A program made the translations under genes and the position numbers. A DNA stretch of 64,000 nucleotides from assembly GCA_040389065.1 (NCBI GenBank), contig JAZKAR010000008.1:1-64000 (forward strand), written 5' to 3'. Below are positions 7,441 through 16,730 of the stretch, in pieces. The notes under the pieces are model-generated. The model saw nothing but the letters and a program-made list of their open reading frames with translations, did not search any database and was not told where the DNA came from. The stretch's first letter is position 1. The number at the start of each line of letters is the position of its first letter. The DNA is from JAZKAR01 sp040389065 (GTDB lineage Bacteria > Pseudomonadota > Gammaproteobacteria > Burkholderiales > Casimicrobiaceae).

Positions 7441-8508
7441 ATGACATGGCTTGCAAAAGCGGTATTCGTTGGCGTGATAGGGGCAAGTGCAATCAGTGCT
7501 TTTTCGTACTGGCAATTTCAAGGCCCTATTTTACGTGAGGGGCAAAATGTCCTGGTTGATATTCCTGTAAGAGGTGGAGTACGCAATGTGGCGCTCGATT
7601 TGAGCCAGCAAAACGTTGCGTATGCATGGCAAACACGAATAGCAGGTTGGTGGTATGTGAATCATCATCATCTTACCCTTAAGGCCGGGCGCTATTTGCT
7701 AAATGGCCCTATGACCTGGGAGCAGCTTTTTCTCAAAATAAGTAGAGGGCAAGGCGAAACCATGAGCATTACCTTTATAGAGGGTAAGCGCTGGCGTGAT
7801 TTCAGGGAACTCTTAAAGAAAAATGAGCACATTAGTGACCCCGAGTTTTTAAATCAATCTGAAGCGCATATTGCTAATACGCTGCGCCGCGGTAAAGCTG
7901 ATTGGGTATGCCCGCCTAATATATTAGAAGGCTGCCTAATGCCTGATACCTATGCGTTATATTCAGGTATTTCAGTACATGAAGTGTTAAGCCGAGCGTA
8001 TGTACGCTACGATTCAATCGTTCGTTCTATTTGGCGAACACGCGATGCCGATGTACCTTTACGCTCGCCTTATGAAATGGTTATTTTAGCTTCAATGGTC
8101 GAAAAAGAATCGGCGCATGATGAAGATAGAGGGCGAATTGCGCGCGTGTTTATGAATCGATTACGGCAAGGTATGCGTCTGCAAAGTGATCCTACCGTCA
8201 TTTATGGAATTCAAAATTTTAATGGCAATTTAACGCGGGAACACTTAAGAGCCGATCACCCATTTAATACCTATACACGTTCAGGTTTGCCCTATACGCC
8301 GATTGCTGCTTCTGGCAGGGCTGCGCTTGAAGCGGTGGCGCATCCTACCTCGGGTCGATGGTATTATTTTGTTGCACATGCTGATCATAGCACTACTATT
8401 TTTTCAGAGACGCTGGCTCAGCATAATCGTGCGGTATGGCAACATCAAGTTGCACCAGCTCAAGCAGATCGGCGTGCACGGCGCGAGATATCAGAGGGGC
8501 AGCGTTGA
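7441..8508 (+). CDS. mltG: Endolytic murein transglycosylase MltG (YceG)
   Basis: Inner-membrane lytic transglycosylase that cuts nascent glycan strands and so sets their length. A single membrane anchor lies at residues 6-24, followed by a periplasmic YceG domain. The catalytic Glu is in the conserved ILASMVEKESA, and other conserved parts are FMNRLRQGMRLQSDPTVIYG and NTYTRSGLPYTPIAASG. The 355-residue length is normal. mltG often sits between pabC and tmk; neither is present, so gene order here is unusual. The ORF ends in a basic, RR-rich tail. Confidence 0.93.
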   Translation: MTWLAKAVFVGVIGASAISAFSYWQFQGPILREGQNVLVDIPVRGGVRNVALDLSQQNVAYAWQTRIAGWWYVNHHHLTLKAGRYLLNGPMTWEQLFLKISRGQGETMSITFIEGKRWRDFRELLKKNEHISDPEFLNQSEAHIANTLRRGKADWVCPPNILEGCLMPDTYALYSGISVHEVLSRAYVRYDSIVRSIWRTRDADVPLRSPYEMVILASMVEKESAHDEDRGRIARVFMNRLRQGMRLQSDPTVIYGIQNFNGNLTREHLRADHPFNTYTRSGLPYTPIAASGRAALEAVAHPTSGRWYYFVAHADHSTTIFSETLAQHNRAVWQHQVAPAQADRRARREISEGQR

Positions 8509-8559
8509 TATATATCATACCAAACGTTTGTTTTAGATTAATATAAAACGTATTTATTG

Positions 8560-9429
8560 TTATTTAAGCAATTTGTTAAGTGCATTTGAGAAGGTAACCA
8601 AAGCGTTTTTATAGTATAAAAAATACAGACGAGGATCAGTTAATTCTAACTCGATAAGATAAAGGATTCCGTTCCTTAAAATTGCATCAACTCGTGCATA
8701 GAGTGGACATATATGAAGTACTTCTAAAACATTTTTTGCTTGTTCAATTAATTCTTGTGAAGGAGAAAACATATTCCATATTCCCCCATACTGCGTATGA
8801 ATACGAAAATCGGTAGAGGCCTTTTTTACAATAGCATGGCTAAATTGACCTTCAAAAAAAACAAAAGAGTATTCGCCTTCTGAAAATATTTCAGGGTAAA
8901 ATTCTTGTACTAAAACATCTTGCTTATCGAGAAGAAGGTTATAACGGTCTTCATATTCCAGATATTCTTTTTTCCTAATTAAAAATGTATTTTGTCCCCC
9001 TAATGAAACTGCTGGTTTTATAACAATTTCATTTGAGTCAATTTTTTCAAATAAATGATTTAAAGGAATATGATGGTTTTTTTCTATTATAGATGTTTTC
9101 AAAATTGGTATATTTAGTTTACTAAGTTCTAGAAGATATTTTTTATGAAGATTCCATTTTACTAATTTCGGTGAATTATGAACTGGCAATCTTTCTTTTT
9201 CAAAGAAGTTTAAAAGTGAAATAAAATCATTTAAATGTAAGTGGTAATCCCAGCAAGAGCGAATAACAATAAGATCAAAGATATTCCAATCAATATTTGT
9301 ATTATTCCAAATAACTGGCGTAATTTTTAACCCTTGTTCTGTTAGATATTTGATAGCTAGAGCGTCATCATCTGAAACACCATTATTTAATATGTTGAGA
9401 TTAGAAGTTAAAAAAGCCACATGTTTCAT
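8560..9429 (-). CDS. ATP-grasp family ligase of unknown substrate
   Basis: Member of the RimK/glutathione-synthetase-like ATP-grasp superfamily, which joins a carboxylate to an amine or thiol through an acyl phosphate. Visible features are an N-terminal pre-ATP-grasp strand (KHVAFLTSN), the IRSCWDYH motif typical of one uncharacterised subfamily, a Lys in EIVIKPAVSLGGQNTFLI, and a metal-binding ELELTDPRLYF near the end. I set the start at 9429, where the fold begins. Upstream ATGs at 9462 and 9540 add hydrophobic residues; the latter would overlap the decarboxylase gene by 10 bases. It lies directly downstream of the LysA-like gene, suggesting that the decarboxylation product or a related amino acid is its substrate. 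GC is lower than its neighbours, a sign of transfer. Confidence 0.7.
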   Translation of the reverse strand: MKHVAFLTSNLNILNNGVSDDDALAIKYLTEQGLKITPVIWNNTNIDWNIFDLIVIRSCWDYHLHLNDFISLLNFFEKERLPVHNSPKLVKWNLHKKYLLELSKLNIPILKTSIIEKNHHIPLNHLFEKIDSNEIVIKPAVSLGGQNTFLIRKKEYLEYEDRYNLLLDKQDVLVQEFYPEIFSEGEYSFVFFEGQFSHAIVKKASTDFRIHTQYGGIWNMFSPSQELIEQAKNVLEVLHICPLYARVDAILRNGILYLIELELTDPRLYFLYYKNALVTFSNALNKLLK

Positions 9430-9530
9430 TTGTTTTTGCCTTATTATAAAATCAGCATTCATTAGTTGTATTTTTTTATAAAGAATGAAATGAGATAAAA
9501 ATATTGAAAATAAAAATATATATAATCGTT

Positions 9531-10799
9531 CTATAGCCATACCTCATTTTGCAACATCTGATCAAATGTTTGGCGCTTGCGGATTAACGTAAATTTTTCT
9601 GAATTTGTTAGCAATACTTCTGCACATTCAGGAAAAGAATTGTAATTTTTAGAAGCCATACTGGCACAGTAAGCCCCCGAACCTTCAATTACAATTGAAT
9701 CTCCTATGGCAGTTTCACGTAATAATCGAGGCTTTAAGTTTTCAGGATTGCCAGGTTCAGGCGTTAGAATGTCGCCACTTTCACAACAATGACCAACGAC
9801 TACGTAATCGAGTAATGCTTGAGTGGGCTGGCTTTCAGCGCTAATGCTGATAATAGGATGCTGCGCGCCATAAAATCCTGGTCTTAATATTTCTGTCATT
9901 CCTGCATCTAGCTTAATAAAACGATATCCATTTGTGCCTGTATCAACGATGTCGATCACTTTACAGAGCAAGGAACCTGCATTGGCAACTAAATAGGTGC
10001 CGGGTTCAACTTCAAGATGAAGTTTGCGGTTATGGTCGCTAGCAAAACGCTCAAATTCACTTAATATTTTCTGGCCAATCTCTTGCAAATCAGCCGAAGG
10101 TTCATGTTTCATACGGCCTACTTTATAACCGCCGCCTAGGCTAAGTGTGGTCACTTCAGGAAGTTTTGCAGCAATATTTAATGCAAGTTTGGCGCAATGC
10201 ACCCATATTTCAGGGTCAGATCCTGAGCCAATATGTGTATGCAGTTGAGTAATGCGTAATTGATGAAGTTGTGCAAGCGCCTTGAGTTCATCAAGATGCT
10301 CATGCCATATTCCAAAACTTGAAGAAGGCCCGCCAACATTGGTACGGTTACTGCCGCCTGAGCCTAAACCAGGATTAATGCGTACAGAAATATCTCGCCC
10401 GGGAAAAATTTTTCCAAATACATCGCATTGATGTAATGAACAAGCATTAAACAATACACCTTTTTGAATGAGTGCTTCTAAATTATCAGGAAGCTGTTGG
10501 GCAGTTAGCTGAATATGCTGAGGAGGAAACCCTGTCTTGAGAGCCCGTTCGACTTCATAACCGCTGCTCGCATCAATATGTAATCCTAAGCCTGCAAATA
10601 TTTGAAGGATAGCTGTGGTAGGGAGTGCCTTCATGGCATAGCGTGCAGTTAATCCATACGCATTGGGAAAAGCTAAGAGTTCTTTTGCGCGCTGTATCAG
10701 CGTTGCTTGATCATAAACATAAACCGGTGAGCCAAAAAACCGGTGTATTTCACGAACCTGTTCTTCATTCAAAAATCGAAGTTGCTCTACGGTGTTCAT
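9531..10799 (-). CDS. lysA: LysA-like diaminopimelate decarboxylase (fold-type III PLP enzyme)
   Basis: PLP-dependent decarboxylase, in the classic case converting meso-diaminopimelate to lysine. The PLP lysine is Lys57 (YAMKALP). HTHIGSGSDP, the GGGYK loop, CESGDIL and GAYCASMASKNYNS line the active site. Two positions depart from textbook LysA: KAN reads KAL, and the substrate-binding EPGR reads EPGT. IDASSGYEVERAL is typical of a divergent LysA branch. It could therefore be the lysine enzyme of that branch or a paralogue acting on another amino acid. It sits upstream of an ATP-grasp ligase on the same strand and is divergent from murE, the enzyme that consumes the same diaminopimelate. Confidence 0.75.
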   Translation of the reverse strand: MNTVEQLRFLNEEQVREIHRFFGSPVYVYDQATLIQRAKELLAFPNAYGLTARYAMKALPTTAILQIFAGLGLHIDASSGYEVERALKTGFPPQHIQLTAQQLPDNLEALIQKGVLFNACSLHQCDVFGKIFPGRDISVRINPGLGSGGSNRTNVGGPSSSFGIWHEHLDELKALAQLHQLRITQLHTHIGSGSDPEIWVHCAKLALNIAAKLPEVTTLSLGGGYKVGRMKHEPSADLQEIGQKILSEFERFASDHNRKLHLEVEPGTYLVANAGSLLCKVIDIVDTGTNGYRFIKLDAGMTEILRPGFYGAQHPIISISAESQPTQALLDYVVVGHCCESGDILTPEPGNPENLKPRLLRETAIGDSIVIEGSGAYCASMASKNYNSFPECAEVLLTNSEKFTLIRKRQTFDQMLQNEVWL

Positions 10800-11105
10800 G
10801 GTTTACTATCCTAACGGCTAGGCGATTAAGAAGGCTAATGTACCTCAAGCCTAGTAGGCGGGCAATGTCTTGGCTAAGGCTATTAAGAGCAGGTACCAAG
10901 TGTGTTAAAGAAAATAGCCTTTCTAGAAAGTGGAATTTTTTGTGTATCAACAAACAGATATAACACATTATAGCCGCTCAAAACAGTAGTATAAAAAGTA
11001 CTCAAGCTGCGATGAAATAATGATATAAAGGCGCAGGCATAAGAGATTTTAATATCTGATGTATGCCGTGAGTTTAGGGACGATGAACTACTAGGAAAAA
11101 TTATA
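10800..11105. promoter_or_regulatory. Divergent intergenic region between lysA-like gene and murE
   Basis: About 306 bases with no supportable gene. It must hold the promoters for both directions. A TTAT-rich stretch near 10963-11010 is AT-rich enough for -10 elements, but I cannot fix a promoter. AGGAAAAATTATA precedes the murE ATG. Confidence 0.4.
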
Positions 11106-12602
11106 ATGTTTTTACACGATAATATTGTAATAGAGTGGCTACAAAAGCATGCTATTCGACATCTATGTTTAGATAGCCGTGAGATTGAAGCAGGAGATGC
11201 TTATGTTGTTTTGGCAGGCTCTACGCATGATGCTACACGTTTTATTCCGCAAGCAATTGAGCGTGGTGCTACAGCGCTTTTGATCGAGTCTGATACAGAG
11301 TTTGTGCGTCAAGGAAATTCGGCTGCTATTCCTCATCTTATCGTTCCTCAGTTACGTCAGGTATTAAGCGCGCTGGCGGATGCATGGTATGGTCAACCTT
11401 CTAAAGCGCTTCGGGTGGTGGGTATTACAGGTACAAATGGCAAAACTTCTTCAGCGCAGTGGATTGCCAAAGGGCTTCAGCAATTAGGCCAAACCGCAGG
11501 TACAATTGGTACCTTAGGCTGTACAGGGTTAGCAACACCGCCTAAGCATGAATATACAACACCTGATGTGCTTTCTATGCATCGCTGGTTGCGTTTATTT
11601 AGCGATCATCATATTCAAACTGTCGCAATGGAAGTATCTTCCCATGCATTAGACCAGCATCGTGCTGATGATGTGCATTTTCATACGGCCTTATTTACCA
11701 ATCTTAGCCGTGATCATCTTGATTACCATTCATCGCTAGAAACCTACGGAGAAGCTAAAGCGCGTTTGTTTACAGATCATCATGTTGCTCATGCAGTGAT
11801 TAATATTGATGATGCCTGGGGCAAAGAATTGGCTCAACGTTGGAAAAAAACGCATCCTCAGTCGCCATTGCTTACGTTAAGTTTGGAGCAGCCAGCTGAT
11901 TTATACGCTAAAGTGTATGATTCACCTGCGGGTCTTGAGCTAGCGCTGACCACTGCTTATGGGACAGATACCGTATTGTTGCCGTATTTGAACGGGCGCT
12001 TTAATGCCTCGAATGTGCTAGGTGTTATCGGTGTATGGTTACATTTGGGAATAAGTTGGAGTCAAATTTTATCAGTATTGCCTACTATTGAACCAGTTCC
12101 AGGGCGCATGAACAAATTTGGCGGCAAGCATGGAGCGCCAACGGTCATTGTGGATTACGCGCATACACCAGATGCGTTAGAAAAGGTACTTTTGGCATTG
12201 CACCCATTGCGTGATAACACGAAAGGTAAGCTATGGTGTGTGTTTGGCGCAGGTGGAGATCGTGATCCAGGAAAACGCCCTTTGATGGGAAGCATTGCTG
12301 CTCAGTTCGCAGATAAAGTAGTCATTACAAGTGATAACCCGCGCACTGAGGAGCCACATCTGATTGCTCAAGGTGTTTACGAAGGCGTTCCATTAACATC
12401 ACGTTCGTATGTGCAAATTGATGTTGATCGTCGTCATGCTATTGCCCATACCTTAAATGCTGCTGCATCTGAAGATATTATATTGATTGCTGGAAAAGGG
12501 CACGAACCTTATCAGGAAGTTCATGGGGTCAGAACTCCTTTTTCTGATGCTGAAGAAGTTCAAAAATGGCTGAGCGCTCAACAGCCAGTGATAGGCTTTT
12601 AG
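11106..12602 (+). CDS. murE: UDP-MurNAc-L-Ala-D-Glu--2,6-diaminopimelate ligase
   Basis: Cytoplasmic Mur ligase adding the third residue of the peptidoglycan stem peptide. The 498 residues show the N-terminal UDP-substrate domain, the ATP-binding P-loop GITGTNGKTSSAQ (about residue 106), the central domain with HFHTALFTNLSRDHLDYH, and the C-terminal domain with DNPRTEEP. The DNPR motif specifies meso-diaminopimelate rather than lysine, which fits a Gram-negative wall. Unusually, the gene is alone and not in the dcw cluster between ftsI and murF; it may be the sole copy or a second one. It is divergent from a LysA-like gene that uses the same amino acid. Confidence 0.93.
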   Translation: MFLHDNIVIEWLQKHAIRHLCLDSREIEAGDAYVVLAGSTHDATRFIPQAIERGATALLIESDTEFVRQGNSAAIPHLIVPQLRQVLSALADAWYGQPSKALRVVGITGTNGKTSSAQWIAKGLQQLGQTAGTIGTLGCTGLATPPKHEYTTPDVLSMHRWLRLFSDHHIQTVAMEVSSHALDQHRADDVHFHTALFTNLSRDHLDYHSSLETYGEAKARLFTDHHVAHAVINIDDAWGKELAQRWKKTHPQSPLLTLSLEQPADLYAKVYDSPAGLELALTTAYGTDTVLLPYLNGRFNASNVLGVIGVWLHLGISWSQILSVLPTIEPVPGRMNKFGGKHGAPTVIVDYAHTPDALEKVLLALHPLRDNTKGKLWCVFGAGGDRDPGKRPLMGSIAAQFADKVVITSDNPRTEEPHLIAQGVYEGVPLTSRSYVQIDVDRRHAIAHTLNAAASEDIILIAGKGHEPYQEVHGVRTPFSDAEEVQKWLSAQQPVIGF

Positions 12603-12633
12603 TTGATTAATAATTGATGAATTAATGTCTTAG

Positions 12634-12671
12634 TTAGGTCAACTGCCGCGAGGTAGATGACCTAATTTAAT
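12634..12671. terminator. Strong hairpin terminator between convergent genes
   Basis: TTAGGTCA-A-CTGCC-GCGA-GGTAG-A-TGACCTAA forms a stem of about 13 pairs closed by a GCGA (GNRA) tetraloop and is followed by TTTAATAT. It lies between murE and the convergent exported protein gene, and the symmetry allows use from both sides. Confidence 0.7.
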
Positions 12672-12723
12672 ATATAGCTATCATAGTCTGCTATGCCTTT
12701 TAAAAATGCCATCACAATACCTT

Positions 12724-13449
12724 TTAATGTGTGATGGTTTGTGTTGAATTGCCACCAGCCCTTGAAGGGCGGGTAGGAATAGCAGGCACAATAGGCGTTG
12801 GAGCTTGTCGATTATAGGGTGAACCTCCCATAGCGATGTTTGAAGGCACAGAAGGCACATTGTTGGGTTGTGAATGAACGACCATAGGAGGAGGCTCTTT
12901 CCTGACGGGCAGCTCAACAGAAATAATGCCTTTGGTTGATTCGTTATACATGGCTGAAGACAATTGGAATGTAAAAAGAAGTTTCTCCCCCTCTTTTATT
13001 TGACGTTTCAAACCTATAAGCAGCATACGCTTTTTTCCAGGTTCCATCACAAACGGCACACCGCGTTCAAGCGATACTGGATATTTAAAATTTTTAATTT
13101 TTGGAACTAAACGAACATCTTTTTCTGTATTTTCTTGAATAAGAATTTGCTCTATATCAGGGCAATAAATACCGTCAATACGCGCATGTACTGGCGTTAA
13201 AAGAGACATATAAGCAGCTGTTACCCGTTGCTGAGGAGAGGTAAGCGGTTGAATCCACGCCCGTACAAATTTTAAGGTAGGATCAATACTAGGATCAATG
13301 CGTGTTAGGTAATTACGACCCTCTGCATTTTTAACTTTTTGGTTGAAAGCTGGATCAAGTGCTTTATAGGCATCCTGAGCGAAAAGAGGGGAAGACAATA
13401 ATAGAAAAATCATTCCTATCGCATTAAAAACCTTTTTACCTATCACCAT
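12724..13449 (-). CDS. Exported protein of unknown function with Pro-rich C-terminus
   Basis: Protein of 241 residues. The start at 13449 has TTTAGGAGAAACAATA before the ATG, a good ribosome site, and gives a clean signal peptide (residues 1-24, ending SSPLFAQD). The mature part is mostly beta-like with one short Cys-containing stretch (IYCPDIEQ) and ends in a Pro/Asn/Gln-rich tail from about residue 185. I recognise no domain. It is the last gene on the minus strand before murE's terminator and follows amiC by about 120 bases, so it may be cell-wall related, but that is context only. Confidence 0.65.
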   Translation of the reverse strand: MVIGKKVFNAIGMIFLLLSSPLFAQDAYKALDPAFNQKVKNAEGRNYLTRIDPSIDPTLKFVRAWIQPLTSPQQRVTAAYMSLLTPVHARIDGIYCPDIEQILIQENTEKDVRLVPKIKNFKYPVSLERGVPFVMEPGKKRMLLIGLKRQIKEGEKLLFTFQLSSAMYNESTKGIISVELPVRKEPPPMVVHSQPNNVPSVPSNIAMGGSPYNRQAPTPIVPAIPTRPSRAGGNSTQTITH

Positions 13450-13572
13450 TATTGTTTCTCCTAAAGGGTTGGATTTGAAGCAGTACAGAGTATAGCGATG
13501 CTTCAAAAGCACAACGGCAGCTTTTTTAGGATGCTATCTTTTCCAAACAGGATCAAGGTCTTCTAAAAAGGT

Positions 13573-15135
13573 CTACGCTAATCGAGGGTTTTTAGCTGCA
13601 TACGCTTGAACACCTTCGGTAATCGCCAGCGCGATTTTATGTTGGTGTTGTTCATCACGTAATTTTTGCTCTTCTTCAAGATTAGAAATGAATGCCGTCT
13701 CTACAAGAATGGACGGAATATCAGGAGCTTTCAAGACCGCAAAGCCAGCTTGTTCCACTCGTGAGGTATGAAGTGTGTTAATTTCGCCCATTTCTTTCAA
13801 AACGGCCTGCGCTAACTTAAGGCTATCGTTGATGGTGGCAGTCTGCGACATATCAAGTAATAAGCGGGCTACAGTCGCATCTTGAAGGCTTGAGGGGCGT
13901 AATCCGCCAATTAAATCTGCTTCATTTTCTTTTTGAGCAAGAAATCTTGCCGCGGCACTAGAAGCGCCATGCTCAGAAAGAATAAAAATAGAAGATCCTT
14001 TTACATTGGGTTTAATAAATGCATCCGCATGAATAGAAATAAATAAATCAGCTTTTGCGCGTCGAGCTTTTTGTACACGCTGTTGCAGTGGCACAAAATA
14101 ATCAGCATCACGCGTCATAATCGTGCGGATATTAGGATGGTTCTCAAGGGCTGATCTGAGCTTCAAGCCAACGGCTAAGGTAATATTTTTTTCATAGGTT
14201 TGTTGTTGACCAATCGCACCAGGATCTTCGCCGCCATGACCGGGGTCAATCGCAATCATCATTTTTCCGCTACTCTTTTTTAAGCCAAGTGACGGGGATT
14301 CATGATCAGAGCCGCTATTAAGTTTAGCAAGAGAGGGTGATTTACCGATTTTTTCAGGTTTTTTTATTCCTCCCTTGCTATCTTCAAGGTTTTCTTTAGG
14401 AATTAACGAAAGTAGATCGCCTTGGTAGGCATCAGGGTCTTCTTTAGCGCCGCTTTTTGAGGAGGTAGCATTGGATGTGGTTGCAGAAGTGGATGTGTGA
14501 GGCGCTCTATCGGCTATTTTATCAGTTAGTTGCGGTGTAGATTTGGCTGCATCCACATTGTTACGTAACGCTTCTTGTTCTACCACGCTTAAAAGAGGGT
14601 CATAAGGAACTAATGGGTAAAGATCAATTACTAAACGATAGCGGTAATCTGCAATAGGTTTTAATGTAAACACTTGAGGTTGAATCGCCTCACTAAGATC
14701 AAGCACCATTCTTAAGTTACCTGCCTCAGGCGTTCCAAAACGAATACTTTTTAAATAGCGGTCGTGGCCTTTGCTAACACGTTGGGCAAGCTTTTGCAGC
14801 TCAGGGCTCATTGTGAAGTTATCAAGATCAATGACCAGGCGATCAGGGTTTTTTAGCAAGCGCAGGCGATGGCGTATGCCTTCATTGGTTTCGAGCGTAA
14901 GGCGTGTATATTCATTCGATGGCCATAAACGGGCTGCTGCAAGCCGCACGCCAGCGGCCCATACTGCGGAATGTGGAAGCAATGCTAAAATAGCAGGCGC
15001 ACTTAGCCATTGCAAGAAGCGGCGTCGTTCTATACGAAGATGACCTGCACGCGGCGCAGTACCCTGAATTAGTTCAGCGGCGCTATGATAGTCTTCATCG
15101 ATGTGTTCAATTGTGCTCGTAGAGTATTCACACAT
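13573..15135 (-). CDS. amiC: Tat-exported N-acetylmuramoyl-L-alanine amidase, AmiC-like
   Basis: Zinc amidase that removes stem peptides from peptidoglycan to split daughter cells. The N-terminal region carries a twin-arginine signal (RRRFLQWLSAPAILALL, about residues 37-53), then an AMIN domain (about 65-175, DRLVIDLDN) that targets septa, a low-complexity linker, and a C-terminal Amidase_3 domain (about 290-515). Zinc ligands are in AIDPGHGGEDPG and FISIHADAF, and the catalytic Glu is in LVETAFISN. The start at 15135 overlaps the end of tsaE by 67 bases; no internal ATG precedes the Tat motif, so either the overlap is real or a non-ATG start is used. The order queG, tsaE, amiC is common in betaproteobacteria. 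Confidence 0.9.
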   Translation of the reverse strand: MCEYSTSTIEHIDEDYHSAAELIQGTAPRAGHLRIERRRFLQWLSAPAILALLPHSAVWAAGVRLAAARLWPSNEYTRLTLETNEGIRHRLRLLKNPDRLVIDLDNFTMSPELQKLAQRVSKGHDRYLKSIRFGTPEAGNLRMVLDLSEAIQPQVFTLKPIADYRYRLVIDLYPLVPYDPLLSVVEQEALRNNVDAAKSTPQLTDKIADRAPHTSTSATTSNATSSKSGAKEDPDAYQGDLLSLIPKENLEDSKGGIKKPEKIGKSPSLAKLNSGSDHESPSLGLKKSSGKMMIAIDPGHGGEDPGAIGQQQTYEKNITLAVGLKLRSALENHPNIRTIMTRDADYFVPLQQRVQKARRAKADLFISIHADAFIKPNVKGSSIFILSEHGASSAAARFLAQKENEADLIGGLRPSSLQDATVARLLLDMSQTATINDSLKLAQAVLKEMGEINTLHTSRVEQAGFAVLKAPDIPSILVETAFISNLEEEQKLRDEQHQHKIALAITEGVQAYAAKNPRLA

Positions 15136-15572
15136 AGCTCACCCAAAGTGGTCAAAGAAGAGATCGCAGCTTGACGACCTGAATCGTGATAGTCTAACTG
15201 AAGCTTTAGATCTATGGGGGGGAGAAGTTCGGCAACTTTTTCAGGCCATTCAATAAAGATAACGGCTTGAGAATCAAAATAGCTATCAAAGCCATACGCT
15301 TCCCAATCTTCTATATCCCTAAAGCGATAAAAATCAAAATGATGAACGGTGAGGTGCGGTAATGAATAACTTTCAACCCAACTATAGCTCGGGCTTTTAA
15401 TGGTGCCTGTTATACCTAAAGCGCGTAATGCCGCGCGGGTTAATGTTGTTTTTCCTGCACCTAAAGTTCCATACAAAGCAATTGTTAAGCCAGGGGAAAG
15501 CGAAGCCGCCAGCGCCTGCCCTAAATGATTTGTATCAACTTCATCAGAAAGAAAATAGTGAGCGTTTTGCAT
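15069..15572 (-). CDS. tsaE: tRNA threonylcarbamoyladenosine biosynthesis ATPase TsaE
   Basis: Small ATPase that works with TsaB and TsaD to make t6A37 on ANN-decoding tRNAs. The Walker A motif is YGTLGAGKTTLTRA, with SPSYSWVE and HFDFYR following as in the family. I take the ATG at 15572 (MQNAHYFLSD) as start. The longer form from 15635 would overlap queG on the opposite strand and adds unconserved residues. With this start the gene is divergent from queG with 14 bases between starts. The 167-residue length is normal, with a slightly long C-terminus that overlaps amiC. Confidence 0.9.
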   Translation of the reverse strand: MQNAHYFLSDEVDTNHLGQALAASLSPGLTIALYGTLGAGKTTLTRAALRALGITGTIKSPSYSWVESYSLPHLTVHHFDFYRFRDIEDWEAYGFDSYFDSQAVIFIEWPEKVAELLPPIDLKLQLDYHDSGRQAAISSLTTLGELCVNTLRAQLNTSMKTIIAPLN

Positions 15573-15586
15573 GAAAAGAGAGCCAT

Positions 15587-16648
15587 ATGGGGTCAGAACA
15601 GATTTTAGCGAATTTGCGGCAAACCGCACAGTCACTAGGATTTAGCAGCCTAGGCGTTAGCGATATTGATCTCAGCCAAGCCGAACCTTATTTAATTGAA
15701 TGGTTATCCAAAGGTTTTCATGGCGAAATGGGGTATATGGCTAAGCATGGTGTTAAGCGCAGCCGACCTGCTGAACTTGTGCCAGGAACAGTAAGTATTA
15801 TCACAGTTACCTTTCCGTATTTAAAAGTGAGTCGGGAAGAAAGCTGGAAAACCATCCAACAACCTGATTCTGCCTATATTGCACGCTATGCACTGGGTAA
15901 TGATTACCACGATGTTATTCGTGAGCGGCTCCATACATTAGCAAATGCTATCAAAGCAGAGCTAGGCACATTAGGTTACCGTGTTTTTGTTGATAGTGCA
16001 CCAATACTAGAAGTAGAGGTTGCACAAAAAGCGGGTTTGGGCTGGCGAGGCAAACATACATTATTGCTTTCTCGCCAACAAGGCTCGTTTTTCTTTCTGG
16101 GTGAGATTTTTACCGATTATTCGTTTACCCCCACCGAACCTACCTCTTCACATTGCGGTTCATGCTCACGATGCATTGCTATATGTCCTACACAAGCGAT
16201 TATTGAACCCTACAAGCTTGATGCGCGGCGATGTATTGCTTATTTAACCATAGAGCTTAAAGGCGTGATTCCTGAAGAGTTTAGATCAATGATCGGCAAC
16301 CGAATTTATGGTTGCGATGATTGTCAGCTAGTATGCCCTTGGAATAAATATGCAACACTTTCGCAAGAAATTCGCTTTGAGAGCCAAGCTCAACTTGAGC
16401 AACTATCATTATTAGATTTATGGAGTTGGTCTGAAGTAGAGTTTAAAGAAAAGCTAAAAGGGTCACCTATTTTACGTATTGGTTATGCCTGCTGGCGCAG
16501 AAATATTGCGGTTGGGTTAGGGAATGCAACGCCTTCAAAAACTATATTAAATGCGTTGATTGAAACGTACCCTGAAGACTGTGATTTAGTTCGCGCACAT
16601 AGTAGTTGGGCGATTGAAAAACAATTAAATGGTCTTGAAGTATGTTAA
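15587..16648 (+). CDS. queG: Epoxyqueuosine reductase
   Basis: Cobalamin- and iron-sulfur-dependent enzyme for the last step of queuosine synthesis in tRNA. The 353 residues include the N-terminal DUF1730 region (SRPAELVPG, YALGNDYHDVIRERL), a first 4Fe-4S motif CGSCSRCIAICPTQAI (about residues 187-202) and a second YGCDDCQLVCPWNK (about 241-254), plus a C-terminal HEAT-like helix region. It starts at an ATG preceded by AAGAGAG. It is divergent from tsaE with very little promoter space. Confidence 0.95.
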   Translation: MGSEQILANLRQTAQSLGFSSLGVSDIDLSQAEPYLIEWLSKGFHGEMGYMAKHGVKRSRPAELVPGTVSIITVTFPYLKVSREESWKTIQQPDSAYIARYALGNDYHDVIRERLHTLANAIKAELGTLGYRVFVDSAPILEVEVAQKAGLGWRGKHTLLLSRQQGSFFFLGEIFTDYSFTPTEPTSSHCGSCSRCIAICPTQAIIEPYKLDARRCIAYLTIELKGVIPEEFRSMIGNRIYGCDDCQLVCPWNKYATLSQEIRFESQAQLEQLSLLDLWSWSEVEFKEKLKGSPILRIGYACWRRNIAVGLGNATPSKTILNALIETYPEDCDLVRAHSSWAIEKQLNGLEVC

Positions 16649-16730
16649 AACAGCAGCTCAATGCTTGCTGGTAAATGAAAAGCGAGCAAACGTAACCTAA
16701 CACATCTATTTTAATAAACGTAGAGCTTTT

